Shown: positions 7,234 through 8,309 of the stretch, piece after piece | Layout: every line of letters begins with the position of its first letter | How positions within the stretch are numbered: position 1 is the first letter of the stretch | Origin: Streptomyces aureocirculatus | GTDB taxonomy: Bacteria; Actinomycetota; Actinomycetes; Streptomycetales; Streptomycetaceae | Direction of reading: 5' to 3' | NCBI RefSeq assembly: GCF_000720475.1 | Contig: NZ_JOAP01000101.1 | Span: 1-8,309 of the forward strand | DNA length: 8,309 bases | The notes under the pieces: generated by a model | What the model was told of the DNA's origin: nothing | Databases searched by the model: none | The model's input: only the letters and a program-made list of their open reading frames with translations | Translations under genes and position numbers: made by a program

Positions 7234-7316
7234 CCAGGCTCTCCCTGCCCTACGGCCACGCTGGTGAACGACGGGCAGGTTGGCGATGCGGAGGGTAGTT
7301 CCTTGACAGAGGCCCC

Positions 7317-7637
7317 CTAATCAGAATGGGCCAAGGCAGCGAGCAGTCCTGCTCCGATTCCCAGGACAATCAACTGCATGATGCCCGGGGCTCGCCACCG
7401 CAGGGCAAGGAGGCCGCCGCCTGTGACGACTGCACCACCGACCAGGAGCCACATTCCCTGCCACGCCATCTTGGGCGCACCGGGCGAGTTGTCCTGGTCA
7501 TAGCTGTCGGCCCAGCCGGCCACCCCATAGCCGAACACCAACCAAGCGATGACCATCAAGTCGAGGATGAGGAGCGCCAGGCCGACCCCAACCTGTTGAC
7601 CAGTCGACGGGCCTTTTCCGCGTCCCATCCTCACCAC
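7317..7637 (-). CDS. Small three-helix membrane protein (DUF6234-like), possible passenger gene
   Basis: This 106-residue protein has a basic glycine-rich start (MVRMGRGKGPSTGQQ) and three predicted membrane helices at about 16-37, 61-79 and 85-102. A polar loop WADSYDQDNSPGAPKMAWQG (42-61) lies between helices 1 and 2. The Trp-Ala-x-Ser-Tyr-Asp loop and the VVTGGGLLALRWR segment recall a small family of Streptomyces membrane proteins annotated DUF6234; this is from memory, and no function is known. The start is GTG 7637 or ATG 7628, neither with a well-spaced ribosome binding site. The gene is convergent with the transposase, ending 83 bases from its stop, and lies between it and the right inverted repeat, so it may be cargo of the element. 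Two inverted repeats upstream (7661-7681 and 7701-7716) suggest regulation. Confidence 0.68.
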   Translation of the reverse strand: MVRMGRGKGPSTGQQVGVGLALLILDLMVIAWLVFGYGVAGWADSYDQDNSPGAPKMAWQGMWLLVGGAVVTGGGLLALRWRAPGIMQLIVLGIGAGLLAALAHSD

Positions 7638-7660
7638 CGGTGCCCAAGACAGTCTGTTAA

Positions 7661-7681
7661 CCGCATGAGGTCAGCATGCGG
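7661..7681. repeat. Inverted repeat in the leader of the small membrane protein gene
   Basis: CCGCATG (7661-7667) and CATGCGG (7675-7681) are perfect 7-base arms around AGGTCAG. They lie 24-44 bases upstream of the minus-strand start at 7637. The repeat could be an RNA hairpin in the leader or a repressor site near the promoter; the sequence does not decide. Confidence 0.45.
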
Positions 7682-7700
7682 CTGTGACGGACCCTGTACA

Positions 7701-7716
7701 TGAGTACGGATACTCA
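7701..7716. promoter_or_regulatory. Candidate operator upstream of the small membrane protein gene
   Basis: TGAGTA-CGGA-TACTCA is a perfect inverted repeat with 6-base arms and a 4-base centre, 64-79 bases upstream of GTG 7637. Its size and position suit a dimeric repressor or activator. No regulator gene was recognised in the window, so the binding protein would be encoded elsewhere. Confidence 0.4.
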
Positions 7717-7777
7717 ATGAGCTGTCGGTAGCGGAGACGGAGAACTGACCACAGGCTCGTTCTCGTTACAGGGACTG

Positions 7778-7789
7778 CTGGTCTACTTC
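7778..7789 (+). repeat. Extra partial copy of the element end
   Basis: CTGGTCTACTTC is identical to 3098-3109 in the left inverted repeat and is the inverse of 7825-7836 in the right one apart from one base. It lies 21 bases inside the right repeat and points the opposite way to it. It could be a sub-terminal transposase-binding site or the relic of an earlier end. Just inside it is an AT-rich patch (TATATAAG, 7791-7798), unusual for this DNA. Confidence 0.6.
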
Positions 7790-7810
7790 CTATATAAGCC
7801 TTCACTCAGA

Positions 7811-7839
7811 GTGCACAACCACACGAAGTGGACCAGAGC
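7811..7839 (-). repeat. Right terminal inverted repeat of the ISL3-type element
   Basis: The 29 bases begin GTGCACAACCACACGAAGTG and end GACCAGAGC, complementary to 3095-3123 with one mismatch. The match does not extend further in or out. Neither side shows an obvious direct repeat with the left flank, so the transposition footprint is not preserved. Confidence 0.8.
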
Positions 7840-7914
7840 TCGCTCAGACCTCCACAGCCAACAACCAGCGGGCGGAGGGGCTCCAGGACCACCTTCATCA
7901 GCCCGAGCGACACC

Positions 7915-8220
7915 TCATGAGACAGATCTGAACTGCCCCAAGAACAGGTGGATGGTGAGGCGGCCGGACTGGATGTCGTCGTGGATCTTCTGGGCGTCTG
8001 CGGATACGAGCCGGATGCCGTCGCGGTCGAGCCAGGTCATCGGGTGGTCGGCCCACGTCCACTCGGTGTCGATCTCCTCTTGCAGTTGGTCGGTGATGTC
8101 CACGGTGATGCCGGTGTCGCGCAGGGGGTTGGCGGTGATGTTGGCGTAGTAGGGCTCCTCGGGGTCGATACGGACGAGGAGCATCGTGTCGTCGCTGGCC
8201 GGTCTAAGATGCCATCTCAT
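7915..8220 (-). CDS. Hypothetical acidic protein, 5' end probably replaced by an IS5-type insertion
   Basis: The frame ends at TGA 7915-7917 and encodes up to 101 residues, with good G/C third-position bias. The recognisable body runs from LLVRIDPEEPYYANITANPL through ITDQLQEEIDTEWTWADHPM to a basic-hydrophobic end (RLTIHLFLGQ). It is rich in Asp and Glu and has no signal peptide, membrane helix or motif that I know. The ATG at 8220-8218 overlaps the stop codon of the IS5-type transposase, so its first residues (MRWHLRP) are almost certainly encoded by the insertion sequence end. An internal ATG at 8184-8182 has no ribosome binding site. The likely reading is a gene whose original start was cut off by the insertion, leaving a truncated or silent remnant. 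Confidence 0.5.
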   Translation of the reverse strand: MRWHLRPASDDTMLLVRIDPEEPYYANITANPLRDTGITVDITDQLQEEIDTEWTWADHPMTWLDRDGIRLVSADAQKIHDDIQSGRLTIHLFLGQFRSVS

Positions 8221-8309
8221 TTGGCTAGTCTGCGGTAGCAGATGAGGGTGCAGGCGATGCTGGTGAAGGCGAGGAAGTGCTCGGCCTTGCGTTCGTAGCG
8301 GCGATGGAG
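8217..8309 (-). CDS. IS5-family transposase, C-terminal 30 residues (runs off the right edge)
   Basis: Reading the minus strand from the edge gives LHRRYERKAEHFLAFTSIAC followed by TLICYRRLAK and TGA at 8217-8219. The tail pattern RRYER-K-x-x-HFLAF-x-x-x-A-x-x-L-I-C-x-RRL is the C-terminus of the DDE transposase of Streptomyces IS5-type (IS427-like) elements; the Glu in RRYER is at the position of the final catalytic acid. The insertion sequence must end shortly after the stop, probably within 8204-8216, where AGATGCCATCT forms a near-palindrome. The exact end cannot be fixed without the other half. Confidence 0.85.
   Translation of the reverse strand, partial: LHRRYERKAEHFLAFTSIACTLICYRRLAK

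Larger units (their letters stand above)
3095..7839. mobile_element. ISL3-family element with inverted ends, carrying a group II intron and a possible passenger gene
   Basis: The element is defined by 29-base terminal inverted repeats (3095-3123 and 7811-7839, 28 of 29 matching), with a split ISL3-type transposase starting about 90 bases inside the left end. The outer ends start GCTCTGG, and the left could be read as GGCTCTGG, an ISL3-like end as I recall it. Without the intron the element would be about 2.3 kb, longer than a simple ISL3 element. The extra length is a 3-helix membrane protein gene (7317-7637) and its upstream region between the transposase and the right end. ISL3 relatives with passenger genes are known. 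No 8-base target duplication is visible (GGGTTCTT or GGTTCTTG on the left, CGCTCAGA or TCGCTCAG on the right), so the right boundary could reflect a rearrangement, and a simpler right end near 7310 (CTTGACAGAGGCC) is a weaker alternative. Confidence 0.55.

Noticed and set aside
7244..7279. CCTGCCC...GGGCAGG inverted repeat after the transposase stop as a terminator
   Set aside because: The 7-base arms are separated by 22 bases and no T-tract follows; too weak to call.
7297..7316. CTTGACAGAGGCC as the right end of a simple ISL3 element
   Set aside because: Its complement shares only a short gapped match with the left end (GGC-TCTG-TC), whereas the repeat at 7811-7839 matches 28 of 29 bases.

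Overview
The window is high-GC actinobacterial DNA, most likely from a Streptomyces. The evidence is coding sequence with G/C-rich third codon positions, GTG starts, typical Streptomyces families (a VanZ-like membrane protein, an S66/MccF-type peptidase, ISL3 and IS5-type transposases) and one rare TTA leucine codon. It reads as an accessory, transposon-scarred region rather than conserved chromosome core.

Left part (1-2300, minus strand). The 5' part of a VanZ-like membrane protein runs off the left edge. A small secreted basic four-cysteine protein lies immediately upstream of it, probably in the same operon. A gene-poor stretch of about 600 bases follows, then an apparently complete LD-carboxypeptidase/MccF-like serine peptidase. 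Between 2300 and 3090 lies a decayed ankyrin-repeat gene, broken by an in-frame stop, with a strong hairpin at its 3' end.

Central part (3095-7839). This is the main feature. An ISL3-family transposase gene is split at a conserved His codon in its Asp-Arg-Trp-His stretch by a complete 2424-base group II intron (3927-6350). The intron encodes a 594-residue reverse transcriptase/maturase with a YADD active site and a C-terminal HNH-type endonuclease domain. It ends with a textbook domain V (6255-6288) and a domain VI with a bulged branch-point adenosine (A6343). Exact removal of 3927-6350 restores one open transposase frame of about 531 residues with candidate DDE residues present, so transposase production should depend on RNA splicing. 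Near-perfect 29-base inverted repeats at 3095-3123 and 7811-7839 bracket the split transposase plus a small three-helix membrane protein gene on the opposite strand, which may be a passenger gene.

Right part (7840-8309). A hypothetical minus-strand gene (7915 to about 8204) appears to have lost its 5' end to an IS5-type insertion sequence. The last 30 codons of that element's transposase enter from the right edge.

No rRNA, tRNA or CRISPR array was recognised.
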